This document shows, piece by piece, positions 49,320-60,800 of a stretch of DNA of 64,000 nt. Source of the DNA: an uncultured Alphaproteobacteria bacterium (GTDB lineage Bacteria; Pseudomonadota; Alphaproteobacteria; HIMB59; GCA-002718135). Made by a program: the position numbers and the translations under genes. The notes under the pieces were generated by a model. That model worked only from the letters and a program-made list of their open reading frames with translations, was not told where the DNA came from and ran no database searches. Position 1 is the first letter of the stretch. Each line of letters begins with the position of its first letter. The stretch is from contig CACMEY010000001.1 in the NCBI GenBank assembly GCA_902612805.1, positions 62,001 through 126,000 on the forward strand, given 5' to 3'.

Positions 49320-50510
49320 ATGGCTAAAGCAAAATTCGAAAGAAACAAACCGCATTGTAACATAGGTACCGTTGGTCACGTTGATCATGGTAAAACAACA
49401 TTAACTGCTGCTATAACAAAAATATTGGCAGAGACAGGTGGAGCAGAATTTACAGACTACGCAAATATAGATAAAGCACCTGAAGAAAGAGAACGTGGTA
49501 TTACAATATCTACTGCACACGTAGAATATGAAACTGAAGCAAGACATTATGCTCACGTAGATTGTCCTGGACACGCAGATTATGTTAAGAACATGATTAC
49601 TGGCGCAGCTCAAATGGATGGTGGTATCTTAGTTGTTAATGCAGCTGACGGACCAATGCCTCAAACAAGAGAACACATACTTTTAGCTAGACAGGTAGGT
49701 GTACCTGCTCTTGTTGTATACATGAATAAAGTTGATCAAGTAGATGACAAAGAGTTAATTGATCTAGTTGAGATGGAAATTAGAGAACTTCTTACTTCAT
49801 ATGAATTCCCAGGTGATACTATCCCAATCATTAAGGGCTCAGCTTTAGCAGCTCTTGAAGGAAGAGATGATGAAATTGGAAAAAACTCAATTATGGAATT
49901 AATGAAAGCAGTTGATGAACATATACCACAACCTAGCCGACCTGTAGATCAGCCTTTCTTGATGCCAGTTGAGGATGTATTTTCAATTTCTGGTAGAGGT
50001 ACAGTTGTAACTGGAAGAATTGAACAAGGTCAAGTTAAAGTTGGAGAGGAAATCGAGATCCTAGGAATAAGAGAACCTCAAAAAACTACTTGTACTGGAG
50101 TTGAGATGTTTAGAAAACTTTTAGATTCTGGTGAAGCCGGAGACAACGTTGGTGTTCTTCTTCGTGGAACTAAAAGAGAAGAAGTTGAACGTGGTCAAGT
50201 ATTAGCGAAACCAGGCTCAATAAAACCACATACAAAATTTAAAGCAGAAGCATATGTATTAAAAAAAGAAGAGGGTGGAAGACATACTCCATTTTTTTCA
50301 AACTACAGACCTCAATTCTACTTTAGAACAACTGATGTGACTGGAACAATTAAATTACCAGAAGGAACCGAAATGGTAATGCCTGGTGATAATATTGCTA
50401 TGGAAGTTACTCTTTTGTCTCCAATTGCAATGGATAAAGGTTTAAAATTTGCAATTAGAGAAGGTGGAAGAACAGTTGGCGCTGGAGTTGTTGCTGAAAT
50501 TATTGAATAG
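49320..50510 (+). CDS. tuf: Elongation factor Tu
   Basis: 396 residues, standard. GTP-binding motifs GHVDHGKTT (19-27), [20 protein letters not shown] and NKVD; RERGITI switch region; terminal [10 protein letters not shown]. Delivers aminoacyl-tRNA to the ribosome. Codons here are less extreme in A/T than in neighbours, as expected for a very highly expressed gene. Confidence 0.99.
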   Translation: MAKAKFERNKPHCNIGTVGHVDHGKTTLTAAITKILAETGGAEFTDYANIDKAPEERERGITISTAHVEYETEARHYAHVDCPGHADYVKNMITGAAQMDGGILVVNAADGPMPQTREHILLARQVGVPALVVYMNKVDQVDDKELIDLVEMEIRELLTSYEFPGDTIPIIKGSALAALEGRDDEIGKNSIMELMKAVDEHIPQPSRPVDQPFLMPVEDVFSISGRGTVVTGRIEQGQVKVGEEIEILGIREPQKTTCTGVEMFRKLLDSGEAGDNVGVLLRGTKREEVERGQVLAKPGSIKPHTKFKAEAYVLKKEEGGRHTPFFSNYRPQFYFRTTDVTGTIKLPEGTEMVMPGDNIAMEVTLLSPIAMDKGLKFAIREGGRTVGAGVVAEIIE

Positions 50511-50547
50511 TTTTAGGGATCGTTCTATCAGTTAGCCATTACTTATT

Positions 50548-50623
50548 AGGAGTGTAGCTCAACTGGTAGAGCACCGGTCTCCAAAACCGGGGGCTGCGGG
50601 TTCAAGTCCTGCCACTCCTGCCA
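50548..50623 (+). tRNA. tRNA-Trp (anticodon CCA)
   Basis: 76 nt with encoded CCA. Acceptor AGGAGTG/CACTCCT, D arm GCTC..GAGC, anticodon stem CCGGT/ACCGG with loop CTCCAAA, T arm TGCGG TTCAAGT CCTGC (one G-T pair). Lies between tuf and secE as in many bacteria. Confidence 0.97.
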
Positions 50624-50637
50624 AGAGGAAGTAAAAT

Positions 50638-50853
50638 ATGAATATTGAAAAAAAGAAAACATCGCCAGCTCTTTTTGTAAGACAAGTTAGACAAGAATTA
50701 CAAAAAGTTACTTGGCCTCAAAGAAGAGATACTTTTATATCTTCTGCAATAGTCATACTTTTAATAATATTATTCTCATTATTTTTTCTTTTAACCGATC
50801 AAATATGGTCTTTTTCAATAAGAAAAATAATTGAAATAGGTTCAGGTTTTTAA
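50638..50853 (+). CDS. secE: Preprotein translocase subunit SecE
   Basis: 71 residues: an amphipathic start with FVRQVRQELQKVTWPQRRDT, the SecE signature, and one membrane helix (about 38-60). Part of the SecYEG channel. Its stop overlaps the nusG start (TAATG). Seen with AGAGGAAG as ribosome binding site before its ATG. Confidence 0.96.
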   Translation: MNIEKKKTSPALFVRQVRQELQKVTWPQRRDTFISSAIVILLIILFSLFFLLTDQIWSFSIRKIIEIGSGF

Positions 50854-51386
50854 TGAATAAAGCAAGATGGTACGTTCTTCATGCCTACTCAGGTTATGAA
50901 AAAAAAGTTGCTGATAGCATTCTAGATCAAGCAACAAAACTTGGCGTTAAAGAACACATCGAAGAAATATCTGTCCCTGTACAAAACATTGTGGAAGTAA
51001 AAAGAGGTGTAAGAGTTAATACAGAAAGGAAAATATTTCCTGGTTACATACTTATTAAAATGAGCTTAAATGATGATACTTGGCATATTATTAAAACAAC
51101 TCCAAAGTTAAGTGGTTTTTTAGGTAACAAAGGTAAGCCAATTCCTATTAGTAATGCTGAAGCAAAAAGAATATCTGAACAAGTTATTGATGGAGTTGAA
51201 AAATCTAGACCTGCGATAATGTATGATGTTGGAGAACAAGTAAAAGTAATTGATGGACCTTTTGCATCATTTAATGGAGAGGTCGAACAAATAGATGAAG
51301 ATAAAGCAAGATTAAGAGTAGCTGTTTCAATTTTTGGAAGATCAACTCCTGTTGATTTAGAATATTCTCAGGTAGAAAAGGTATAA
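50853..51386 (+). CDS. nusG: Transcription termination/antitermination factor NusG
   Basis: 177 residues. NGN domain RWYVLHAYSGYEKKVADSI and IFPGYILIKM, then KOW domain GEQVKVIDGPFASFNGEVEQI. Binds RNA polymerase and couples it to Rho or ribosomes. Three bases before rplK. Confidence 0.98.
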   Translation: MNKARWYVLHAYSGYEKKVADSILDQATKLGVKEHIEEISVPVQNIVEVKRGVRVNTERKIFPGYILIKMSLNDDTWHIIKTTPKLSGFLGNKGKPIPISNAEAKRISEQVIDGVEKSRPAIMYDVGEQVKVIDGPFASFNGEVEQIDEDKARLRVAVSIFGRSTPVDLEYSQVEKV

Positions 51387-51389
51387 ACT

Positions 51390-51818
51390 ATGGCTAAAGA
51401 AATTTTAGGTTTAATTAAATTACAAATTCCTGCTGGAGGAGCAAACCCTTCACCTCCCGTTGGTCCTGCCCTTGGACAAAGAGGATTGAATATAATGGAT
51501 TTTTGTAAAGCATTTAACGATAAAACAAAAGATTTAGAAAAAGGTGCGCCAATTCCAGTTGTTATAACAGCATACAAAGATAGAAGCTTCGATTTTACTA
51601 CAAAATTACCACCAGTAAGTTTTTATCTTAAAAAAGCAGCAAAAATAAAAAAAGGAAACTCAACTCCTGGAAGATCATTAGTAGGTAAAGTCTCAATGCA
51701 AGATATTGAAAAAATTGCTAAAGAAAAAATGCAAGATTTAAATGCTATTGATCTAGATGGAGCAATGAACATGGTTAAAGGTTCTGCCGTTTCAATGGGT
51801 ATGGAGGTAGTTGGTTAA
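51390..51818 (+). CDS. rplK: 50S ribosomal protein L11
   Basis: 142 residues with [25 protein letters not shown] (core [17 protein letters not shown]) and [17 protein letters not shown]. Forms the GTPase-associated region of the large subunit. Overlaps rplA by one base (TAATG). Confidence 0.98.
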   Translation: MAKEILGLIKLQIPAGGANPSPPVGPALGQRGLNIMDFCKAFNDKTKDLEKGAPIPVVITAYKDRSFDFTTKLPPVSFYLKKAAKIKKGNSTPGRSLVGKVSMQDIEKIAKEKMQDLNAIDLDGAMNMVKGSAVSMGMEVVG

Positions 51819-52507
51819 TGAAAATAACAAAAAATAGAAAACAAATGTTAAATAATTTTGACACTTCAAAGATTTACGAACCGCTAGAAGCTATTAAAAT
51901 TTTAAAAGAAAAATCTTTCGTTAAGTTTAAAGAAACTATTGATATTTCTATCAATCTCGGAATTGATAGCAACAAAACTGATCAAAATATTAAGGGTGTC
52001 GTAAATCTTCCTAATGGAACAGGAAAAACTGTAAAAGTTGCAGTTATTGCAAATGATGAAAAACAAAAAGATGCAAAAAGTAATGGTGCCGATTTGGTAG
52101 GGAGTGATGATTTGATTGAAACAATTTCTAAATCAAAAATAGAATTTGATGTTTTAATTGCGACTCCAGATATGATGCCTAAATTAGGTAAAGTAGCAAA
52201 AATACTTGGCCCAAAAGGATTAATGCCAAACCCTAAGCTCGGTACTGTAACAAATGAAATTTCTCAATCAGTAAAAGATGCTAAGTCAGGTCAAGTCAAA
52301 TTCAAAAATGATAAGTCTGGTATCGTTCATGCTGGTGTTGGCAAACTAGATTTTAGTGAAGAAGATTTGTTAGAAAATATTAAAACATTTTATTCTTCAG
52401 TTAGTAAAAGTAAACCTGATGCTGTTAAGGGTTCTTTTATAAAAAAGGTTACCATAGCTTCAACTATGGGAGTTGGATTAAATATTAACCAAGCAAGCTT
52501 GCGTTAA
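51818..52507 (+). CDS. rplA: 50S ribosomal protein L1
   Basis: 229 residues. Family blocks: VNLPNGTGKTVKVAV, GPKGLMPNPKLGTVT and GIVHAGVGKLDF. Forms the L1 stalk and usually represses the rplKA mRNA. A structured leader follows before rplJ. Confidence 0.98.
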   Translation: MKITKNRKQMLNNFDTSKIYEPLEAIKILKEKSFVKFKETIDISINLGIDSNKTDQNIKGVVNLPNGTGKTVKVAVIANDEKQKDAKSNGADLVGSDDLIETISKSKIEFDVLIATPDMMPKLGKVAKILGPKGLMPNPKLGTVTNEISQSVKDAKSGQVKFKNDKSGIVHAGVGKLDFSEEDLLENIKTFYSSVSKSKPDAVKGSFIKKVTIASTMGVGLNINQASLR

Positions 52508-52536
52508 TTAATCCAATAGATGATCTATGATCATCA

Positions 52537-52614
52537 CCTGTCAAAGACTGCAGGGGCATAAAGCTTAATTTCCTGCATAGACTGAAGCGAGTCATTGATT
52601 TGCTTCTTGACAGG
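52537..52614 (+). promoter_or_regulatory. Ribosomal protein L10 leader (autoregulatory RNA)
   Basis: A three-way junction can be read directly: closing stem CCTGTCAA 52537-52544 with TTGACAGG 52607-52614; second stem TGCAGG 52549-52554 with CCTGCA 52572-52577; third stem GAAGC 52584-52588 with GCTTC 52602-52606. The loop text AAAGACTGCAGG and TTAAT matches the L10/L12-binding leader seen before rplJ in other bacteria. Free L10-L12 complex would bind it and repress rplJL. Confidence 0.88.
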
Positions 52615-52618
52615 CTTT

Positions 52619-52645
52619 AAATTAGTTTGGTGGGCAAACTAATTT
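52619..52645 (+). promoter_or_regulatory. 11-bp hairpin between the L10 leader and rplJ
   Basis: AAATTAGTTTG pairs perfectly with CAAACTAATTT around a GTGGG loop. Only four T follow within and after the stem, so it is a weak terminator at best; it may act as an attenuator or RNase III site. Confidence 0.6.
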
Positions 52646-52690
52646 TAGCTAATATTGGATCTTTTGGGTCCAATTAAAACCGAGGTTGAC

Positions 52691-53212
52691 GTGAAACGTT
52701 CTGAAAAAAAAGATTTTGTAAGTAATCTCAAGGAAGACTTTTCAAATGCTACTTCTGTGATTGTGGCTGAATATTCTGGGCTAACAGTCAATGAAACAGA
52801 GCAACTTAGAAAAGAAATGAGAGATAATGGAGCAAAATTTAAAGTAACTAAGAACAGACTCACTAAACTTGCTATATCTGAAACTCAATTTAAAGATATT
52901 TCTGAGCTTTTCAAAGGTCCAACAGCAATTGCTTACTCTGATGATGCAGTAGCACCAGCAAAAGTAGCAGTTAGCTTTGAGAAAAAATTTGAAAATTTTA
53001 AAATTATTGGTGGAGGTTATAATGGTGAGAAAATTGATAAAGAAAAAATTGATTTTCTTGCAAAATTACCTTCTTTAGATGAGTTAAGAGGAAAAATAAT
53101 AGGACTAATTTCAGCGCCTGCTCAAAAGATAGCTTCAATTACAGCTGAACCTGGAGCACAAATCGCAAGATTAATTAGTTCTAACAGTAGCAATAAACAA
53201 GAGTCGAACTAG
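52691..53212 (+). CDS. rplJ: 50S ribosomal protein L10
   Basis: 173 residues from a GTG at 52691, which has GAGG six bases upstream and gives the normal start VKRSEKKDFVSNL. The frame is open back to a TTG at 52655, but those 12 extra residues are not in the family and fall in the leader. Blocks: VAEYSGLTVNETEQLRKEMR, FKVTKNRLTKLA, FKGPTAIAYSDD. Forms the base of the L7/L12 stalk. Confidence 0.96.
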   Translation: MKRSEKKDFVSNLKEDFSNATSVIVAEYSGLTVNETEQLRKEMRDNGAKFKVTKNRLTKLAISETQFKDISELFKGPTAIAYSDDAVAPAKVAVSFEKKFENFKIIGGGYNGEKIDKEKIDFLAKLPSLDELRGKIIGLISAPAQKIASITAEPGAQIARLISSNSSNKQESN

Positions 53213-53229
53213 GTAATAAGGAGAAATAA

Positions 53230-53607
53230 ATGGCTGATTTAAATAAAATTGTTGAAGATCTATCTTCTCTTACCGTTCTTGAGGCAGCTGAATTAAGTAA
53301 GTTGCTTGAAGATAAATGGGGAGTATCCGCTGCTGCACCAGTAGCAGTTGCTGCAGCTCCAGCTGCAGGTGGTGGAGAATCTGCTGCAGAAGAGAAGACA
53401 GAATTTGATATTGAATTATCTGAATCTGGATCAAATAAAATTGCTGTTATTAAAGAAGTAAGAACCATCACTGGTTTAGGCTTAAAAGAAGCAAAAGATC
53501 TGGTTGAAGGTGCACCTAAACCACTTAAACAAGGGGTTAAAAAAGAAGAAGCTGAAGAAATGAAAAAAGCATTAGAAGCGGCTGGTGCAAAAGTTGCATT
53601 AAAATAA
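53230..53607 (+). CDS. rplL: 50S ribosomal protein L7/L12
   Basis: 125 residues: N-terminal dimer domain [19 protein letters not shown], Ala/Gly hinge (about 37-55) and C-terminal domain [20 protein letters not shown] and [20 protein letters not shown] strong Shine-Dalgarno AAGGAG precedes the ATG, as needed for its excess synthesis. Confidence 0.99.
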   Translation: MADLNKIVEDLSSLTVLEAAELSKLLEDKWGVSAAAPVAVAAAPAAGGGESAAEEKTEFDIELSESGSNKIAVIKEVRTITGLGLKEAKDLVEGAPKPLKQGVKKEEAEEMKKALEAAGAKVALK

Positions 53608-53636
53608 TTTAAAGGCCTTTTGAAAAGGCCTTTAAA
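53608..53636 (+). terminator. Perfect 14-bp inverted repeat between rplL and rpoB
   Basis: TTTAAAGGCCTTTT (53608-53621), one G, then its exact complement AAAAGGCCTTTAAA (53623-53636). It begins directly after the rplL stop. As RNA it folds into a 10-bp or longer stem with a TTTTGAAAA loop. No long T run follows, so it probably works as a partial attenuator or processing site that lowers rpoBC relative to rplJL. Confidence 0.65.
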
Positions 53637-53662
53637 TCAAAAGTTTGAATGAAGGAGAAAAT

Positions 53663-56600
53663 GTGAGCTTAGATCATATAAATATTAAAAAAATAAGAAA
53701 ATCTTTTGGTAAAATTCCTTTAGTAACCTCACTTCCAAATTTAGTCGAGGTTCAAAAAAGATCTTTTGATAGTTTTTTACAATTAAAAACTGATCCTGAT
53801 AAAAGAGATAATATTGGCCTTCATTCAATTTTTAAATCTGTTTTTCCAATTCATGATTATGCAGAAAGAGCAACAGTCGACTATGTAAGTTATAATCTTG
53901 GTATTCCAAAATATGATGTAGATGAATGTTCTCAAAGAGGAATGACTTATGGTGCTCCACTTTTAGTTAACTTTCGTCTTATAATATGGGATATTGATGA
54001 AATTGCAGGAACAAAATCTGTAAGAGATATAAAGGAACAAGAAGTCTATATGGGTGACATACCCCTAATGACCAAAAATGCTACCTTTGTAGTAAATGGT
54101 ACAGAGAGAGTAGTTGTTAGTCAAATGCATCGTTCACCAGGCGTGTTTTTTGATCATGATTTTGGAAAAACTCACACAAGTGGTAAATATCTCTTTAATG
54201 CCAGAATAATCCCATACAGAGGTTCCTGGCTTGACTTTGAACATGATGCAAAAAACAATATTCATGCAAGGATTGATAGAAAAAGAAAGTTTCCTGTTAC
54301 AACTTTGTTTAAATGTCTTTTAAGTAATATCTCTGAAAATTATTTAAAAGAATGTGAAGATAACAAGATTGAGCCGGATCCTAAAAGAATTCTGGGTATG
54401 TCAGGTGAAGAAATTTTATCATTATTTTATAGTCATGTAATGTACAAAAAAAATGATTATGGTTGGTCATTTAAACAGGAACTTTCTTTTTTCAAAGGAA
54501 AAATATTAAATTATGATCTTTTGGATTCTAAAAATGGAAAAATTCTTTTGACTAAAGGAACAAAGGTTAATCAAAAAATTATAAATGATCTAAAGAAGAA
54601 AAATGTTGCTAACTTATCAATTAATAATGAATCACTTATAGGATTTTTTATCGCATCAGATATAATTGATGAAGAAAATGGTAAAATTTTTTTTGAAGCT
54701 GGCTATGAAATTGATGATGTTTTTTTGCAATTTATTCAAGAAAATAAAATTAATAAACTAGATATTCTTAAGGCTGATAATATAGGAATAGGATCTTATA
54801 TACGAAATACCTTGCAATTAGATAAGGCTAGATCAAGAGAAGAGGCTCTTTTTGAAGTTTTCAAAATATTAAGACCTGGGGAACCGCCAACTATCGAAAC
54901 AGCTGAAAACCTTTTTAACAACTTATTTTTTAATTCCGATAGATATGATTTATCTTCTGTGGGTAGATTGAAAATAAACGCTAAGTTTAAAAAAAATACT
55001 TCAATTGATCAAAGGATACTTGATAAAAGTGATATTCTAGATGTTGTTAAGCATATGCATAAATTAATCGATGGTAGAGGTGAAATTGATGATATTGATC
55101 ACTTGGCCAATAGAAGAGTGAGATCAGTTGGAGAGCTTCTTGAGAATCAATATCGAATTGGTTTGCTGAAAATGGATAGAGCGATTAAAGAAAGATTAAG
55201 CTCTCTTGAAGTAGATAATATTATGCCTCAGGACATTATCAATGCGAAACCTGTTGTAGCATCTATAAAAGAATTTTTTGGCCTAAGTCAATTAAGTCAA
55301 TTTATGGATCAAACTAATCCATTAAGCGAAATAACTCACAAAAGAAGAGTTTCAGCTCTTGGACCGGGCGGTTTAAATAGAGAACGAGCAGGATTTGAAG
55401 TAAGAGACGTGCATCAAACTCACTACGGAAGAATTTGTCCTATTGAGACTCCAGAGGGTGCAAATATTGGATTAATAAATAGTTTGGCTTCATATTCTAG
55501 AATAAATAAATATGGATTTATTGAAACTCCATATAGAATAGTAAATTCAGGTAAAGTAACAGACAAAGTAATATATTTAAGTGCTATTGATGAAGAGGAT
55601 TTTGTAATTGCACAAGCAAATGCTGAAATTGACTCAAAAGGAAAATTTGCAAATCAAATAGTTAGTTGTAGAAAAAATGGTGAATTTATAAATGTAGACA
55701 TCGACGCAATTGATTTAATGGATGTTTCGCCTCAACAATTAGTTTCTGTTGCTTCATCACTAATTCCATTTTTGGAAAATGATGATGCTAACAGAGCTCT
55801 GATGGGGTCAAATATGATGAGACAGGCTGTACCTTTAATCAAACCTAAAGCTCCCTTAGTTGGCACTGGAATGGAGTATACCGTTGCTAAAGATAGTGGT
55901 TCAACAATAGTAGCAAAAAGAGAAGGTATCGTCGACCAATTAGATGCCAACAGAATAGTTATAAGAATAACTGATAGAAACGATAAAACACTTAATAAAA
56001 TTGATATTTACAACTTATCAAAATTTCAAAGATCAAATCAAAATACTTGTATATCCCAGCGACCTTTAGTGAATGTTGGCGATAAAATTCATAAGAATCA
56101 AGTTATTGCAGATGGTCCAGCTACAGAATTAGGAGAACTCGCTCTTGGACGTAATGTTTTAGCGGCATTCATGCCTTGGAATGGATATAATTTTGAGGAT
56201 TCAATACTTATTTCTGAAAAAGTAGTTCAAGATGATGTTTTTACTTCAATTCATGTTGAAGAATTTGAAGTAATGTCAAGAGATACAAAATTAGGGCCCG
56301 AAGAAATTACAAGAGATATTCCAAATGCCAGTGAAGAAATGTTATTAAATTTAGATGAAACCGGAATTGTTTATGTAGGTGCAGAGGTTAATTCTGGAGA
56401 CATATTAGTTGGTAAGGTAACTCCAAAAGGTGAATCTCCAATGACCCCAGAAGAAAAGTTATTAAGAGCTATATTTGGTGAAAAAGCTGCTGATGTAAAA
56501 GATACTAGTTTAAGAGTACCACCAGGAGTTAAAGGAACAATCGTTGAAATAAGAGTCTTTTCTAGAAGGGGAATTGAAAAGGATGAGCGTGCCATAAGTA

Positions 56601-57868
56601 TTGAAAATAATCAAATTGAAGTTGTAGCAAGAGATAGAGACGATGAATTAAAAATACTTGAAAAAAGTTTTGGAAATCACCTTAGAGAATTGCTTAATAA
56701 CCAAACATATTTATCTGGAACAGATACTTTAACAAAAAATACAACTATTAAATATGAACAAATTGAAAAGTTTTCTTTATCTGAATTATTAAAAATTAAT
56801 ATTTCTGATGAAAAGAAAAGCAATCAAATTGAATCACTTGTAAAAAATTACGAAAATCAATTAGGCAACATAAATCAAAAATTTGAAAATAAAATTGATA
56901 AAATTCAAAGTGGAGACGAACTATTGCCTGGTGTACTTAAATTAATAAAAGTGTTTATTTCAGTTAAGCGTAAGCTTCAACCAGGTGATAAGATGGCCGG
57001 TAGACATGGAAATAAAGGAGTTATTTCAAAGATATGTCCTGTCGAAGATATGCCTTACCTTGAGGATGGCACACCTGTTGATATTGTTTTGAATCCGCTA
57101 GGTGTTCCTAGTAGAATGAATATTGGTCAAATATTGGAAACACATCTTGGTTGGGCTTCAGCTTCATTAGGTAGACAGGTTAATGAAATGATAAAAAAAA
57201 TACAATCAGAAGGTCAAACCAAAGATTTAAGAGAAAAGCTTTTAGAAATTTATGACTTTGATAATCATCAAAAAATTATTAAAAATATGAATGATGACGA
57301 AATCTTAGAATTAGGTAACAATTTGAAAGAGGGCATTCCCTTTGCAACCCCTGTCTTCGATGGCGCAAAAGAAAAAGATATTACAAGTTTATTAACACAA
57401 TCTGGTGTTTCAAGTACTGGACAAGAAATACTTTATGATGGGATTACAGGTAAAAAATTTGAAAGACCAGTAACAGTAGGTTATATGTACATGTTAAAAT
57501 TACATCACTTAGTAGATGAAAAAATTCATGCTAGATCAATTGGGCCATACAGCCTTGTTACTCAACAGCCACTAGGAGGGAAAGCTCAATTTGGAGGACA
57601 AAGATTTGGTGAAATGGAAGTTTGGGCATTAGAAGCATATGGCGCTGCATATACTCTCCAGGAAATATTAACTATCAAATCTGATGATGTCGCTGGAAGA
57701 ACAAAAGTCTATGAGTCAATTGTGAAAGGTGATAACAATTTTGAGTCTGGTACTCCAGAGTCATTTAATGTAATGGTAAAAGAATTAAGATCTCTTGGTT
57801 TAAATTTAGATTTTAAAGAAAATTTACAAGAAAATAATTTAACAAACTTAATAGGTACAAATGAATAA
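53663..57868 (+). CDS. rpoB: DNA-directed RNA polymerase subunit beta
   Basis: About 1401 residues from the GTG at 53663, which has AGGAG at 53653-53657 at proper spacing; a TTG at 53645 in frame lacks such a site. Seen: [20 protein letters not shown], the rifampicin region [17 protein letters not shown] (wild type, near residue 547), [11 protein letters not shown] and the late [16 protein letters not shown]. Length is typical for alphaproteobacteria. Overlaps rpoC by 8 bp. Confidence 0.98.
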   Translation: MSLDHINIKKIRKSFGKIPLVTSLPNLVEVQKRSFDSFLQLKTDPDKRDNIGLHSIFKSVFPIHDYAERATVDYVSYNLGIPKYDVDECSQRGMTYGAPLLVNFRLIIWDIDEIAGTKSVRDIKEQEVYMGDIPLMTKNATFVVNGTERVVVSQMHRSPGVFFDHDFGKTHTSGKYLFNARIIPYRGSWLDFEHDAKNNIHARIDRKRKFPVTTLFKCLLSNISENYLKECEDNKIEPDPKRILGMSGEEILSLFYSHVMYKKNDYGWSFKQELSFFKGKILNYDLLDSKNGKILLTKGTKVNQKIINDLKKKNVANLSINNESLIGFFIASDIIDEENGKIFFEAGYEIDDVFLQFIQENKINKLDILKADNIGIGSYIRNTLQLDKARSREEALFEVFKILRPGEPPTIETAENLFNNLFFNSDRYDLSSVGRLKINAKFKKNTSIDQRILDKSDILDVVKHMHKLIDGRGEIDDIDHLANRRVRSVGELLENQYRIGLLKMDRAIKERLSSLEVDNIMPQDIINAKPVVASIKEFFGLSQLSQFMDQTNPLSEITHKRRVSALGPGGLNRERAGFEVRDVHQTHYGRICPIETPEGANIGLINSLASYSRINKYGFIETPYRIVNSGKVTDKVIYLSAIDEEDFVIAQANAEIDSKGKFANQIVSCRKNGEFINVDIDAIDLMDVSPQQLVSVASSLIPFLENDDANRALMGSNMMRQAVPLIKPKAPLVGTGMEYTVAKDSGSTIVAKREGIVDQLDANRIVIRITDRNDKTLNKIDIYNLSKFQRSNQNTCISQRPLVNVGDKIHKNQVIADGPATELGELALGRNVLAAFMPWNGYNFEDSILISEKVVQDDVFTSIHVEEFEVMSRDTKLGPEEITRDIPNASEEMLLNLDETGIVYVGAEVNSGDILVGKVTPKGESPMTPEEKLLRAIFGEKAADVKDTSLRVPPGVKGTIVEIRVFSRRGIEKDERAISIENNQIEVVARDRDDELKILEKSFGNHLRELLNNQTYLSGTDTLTKNTTIKYEQIEKFSLSELLKINISDEKKSNQIESLVKNYENQLGNINQKFENKIDKIQSGDELLPGVLKLIKVFISVKRKLQPGDKMAGRHGNKGVISKICPVEDMPYLEDGTPVDIVLNPLGVPSRMNIGQILETHLGWASASLGRQVNEMIKKIQSEGQTKDLREKLLEIYDFDNHQKIIKNMNDDEILELGNNLKEGIPFATPVFDGAKEKDITSLLTQSGVSSTGQEILYDGITGKKFERPVTVGYMYMLKLHHLVDEKIHARSIGPYSLVTQQPLGGKAQFGGQRFGEMEVWALEAYGAAYTLQEILTIKSDDVAGRTKVYESIVKGDNNFESGTPESFNVMVKELRSLGLNLDFKENLQENNLTNLIGTNE

Positions 57869-60800
57869 AGAATTAACGAACATTTTTAATCAAAATCTCG
57901 GTGTACAAAATTTCAACAGCCTAAAAATTTCAATAGCTAGCCCGGATGACATTAGATCTTGGTCTTTTGGAGAAATTAAAAAACCTGAAACAATTAATTA
58001 TAGAACATTTAAACCTGAAAAAGATGGTTTATTCTGTTCAAGAATTTTTGGACCTGTTAAAGATTATGAGTGCTTGTGCGGCAAGTACAAAAGAATGAAA
58101 TTTAGAGGTATAATTTGTGAAAAATGTGGAGTTGAAGTAACACTTTCCAAAGTCAGAAGAGATAGAATGGGACACATAGAGTTAGCTGCCCCAGTATCCC
58201 ACATTTGGTTTATGAAATCACTACCAAGCAGAATTGCAACTCTTTTAGATATGACAATAAAAAATCTTGAAAAAGTTCTATATTTTGAGCAATTTATTGT
58301 TGTTGAGCCTGGACTTACTGACTTAAAAAAAGGAGAAATTATCTCTGAAGAACAATTTATTGAATATCAAGATGAATATGGTGAAGATTCATTTAGTGCT
58401 GCTATCGGTGCTGAGGCAATTGAGCAAATGCTTCTTAGTATTGACCTAGAGACAGATTACAATCAGTTAAAAATTGACCTTACAGAAACTAAGTCTGAAT
58501 TAAAAAAGACAAAGATTACTAAGAGACTTAAATTAATTGAATCATTTATAGTCTCAAAAAATAAACCTGAATGGATGATAATGAAGGTTCTGCCGGTAAT
58601 ACCTCCAGAATTAAGACCATTAGTTCCTCTTGATGGAGGTAGATTTGCAACAAGTGATTTAAATGATCTTTATAGAAGAGTTATAAATAGAAATAATAGA
58701 TTAAAAAGATTAATTGATCTTAGAGCACCTGACATAATTATAAGAAATGAAAAAAGAATGCTTCAAGAGTCAGTTGATGCTTTATTTGATAATGGTAGGA
58801 GAGGCAGAGTAATTACATCAACAAACAAAAGACCTCTTAAATCTTTATCAGACATGTTAAAAGGAAAACAAGGTAGATTTAGACAAAATCTTCTCGGTAA
58901 AAGAGTAGATTATTCGGGTAGATCAGTAATTGTTGTAGGTCCAAATCTTAAGCTCCATCAGTGTGGTATTCCAAAAAAAATGGCTTTAGAATTATTTAAA
59001 CCATTTATTTTTCATAAGTTGGATATTTATGGATGGGCAAACACTATAAAAGCTGCAAAAAAACTTGTTGAAAAAGAGGACCCCAGAGTATGGGATATAT
59101 TAGAGGAGGTCATCAGAGAGCATCCTGTGCTACTTAACAGAGCCCCAACTTTACATAGACTTGGTATACAAGCTTTTGAACCAACTTTAATTGAAGGCAA
59201 ATCTATTCAACTTCACCCACTAGTTTGTACTGCTTTCAATGCTGATTTTGATGGAGATCAAATGGCCGTTCACGTCCCACTTAGTCTTGAAGCTCAGTTA
59301 GAAGCAAGAGTCTTAATGATGAGCACAAATAATATTTTATCACCATCTAGTGGTAAACCAATCATTGTTCCTTCACAAGATATAGTGCTTGGTATTTATT
59401 ATTTATCTATTATTAGAGATAATCAAATTGGCCAAGGTAAAACATTTATAGATTTAAATGAAATTATAAAATCATTAGAGAATGGAGATGTGAGTCTTCA
59501 CTCTAAAATTAAAGCAAGAATTACTAATTTTGATGGATCTGTAATTAAGGTTGAAACAACACCTGGAAGAATGATCTTAGGAAATATTTTACCTAAAAAT
59601 AAAAATATTAACTTTGATATGATTAATAAAGTTTTAACAAAAAAAGAAGTTAGTAATATATTAGATACCGTTTACAGATTTTGTGGACAAAAGGAGACTG
59701 TTCTCTTCGCTGATCATATAATGCAAATTGGGTTTAAATATGCAGCAGTTGCTGGAATCTCTTTTGGAAAAGACGATTTAATTATACCTTCTGATAAAGA
59801 TGATCTTTTAAATCAAACTCAAGCAAAAGTTCAAGAATATGAAAATCAATATCAAGATGGTTTAATTACTCAAGGAGAGAAATATAATAAAGTTGTTGAC
59901 GCTTGGTCTGAATGTACCAACAAGGTAGCTGATAAAATGTTGGATGTGATATCAACTCCATCTGATGACAAACCAATTAATTCTGTATACATGATGGCTC
60001 ACTCAGGAGCACGAGGTTCAGCAGCCCAACTAAAACAATTGTCAGGTATGAGGGGTTTAATGGCTAAACCTTCAGGAGAGATTATTGAAAATCCAATCAA
60101 GTCTAATTTTAAAGAAGGTTTGTCTGTTCTTGAATATTTTACTTCTACCCATGGAGCTAGAAAAGGACTTGCTGATACCGCATTAAAAACTGCAAGTAGT
60201 GGGTATTTGACCAGAAGACTAGTAGATGTTGCTCAAGATGCAGTTATACGTGAAGAAGACTGTAATACCTCAAATGGAGTTATTGTTGAGGAGATAGTTG
60301 AGTCAGGAAACATTACCTCTCCTCTTACGGAGAGAATTTTAGGAAGAACACCTGTTAACGATATTTTAGATGAAAATGAAAATTGCATTGTTAAATCAGG
60401 TGAAATAATTTCAGAAAAGCATTTAGATCCTATCTCTAAATTGGCAATTAGATCAATAAAAATCAGATCAGTATTAACATGTGAAACCGAAGATGGAATT
60501 TGTTCTAAATGTTATGGAAGAGATCTAGCAAGAGGTACACCTGTTAATATAGGTGAAGCTGTTGGTATAATCGCAGCACAATCTATTGGAGAACCTGGAA
60601 CTCAATTAACTATGAGAACCTTTCATATTGGTGGAGCAGCTAGTTCTTCAGTTGAACAATCAAATGCTACATCTCCTTTTAAAGGTACTGTAAAATTTGA
60701 AAATATAAAATTAATTGAAGACCGTTTCAAAAATAAAATTGTTTTAACAAGAAACGCAAAAATAAAAATTACTGATGAAAAAAATGATAAATTTTCAACA

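Noticed and set aside
52655..52690. A longer L10 with a TTG start at 52655
   Set aside because: The extra residues fall in the leader; the GTG at 52691 has a GAGG site and matches the family start.
53181..53471. Minus-strand open frame over rplL rich in Ala/Ser
   Set aside because: Mirror of the Ala-rich hinge of L7/L12, not a gene.
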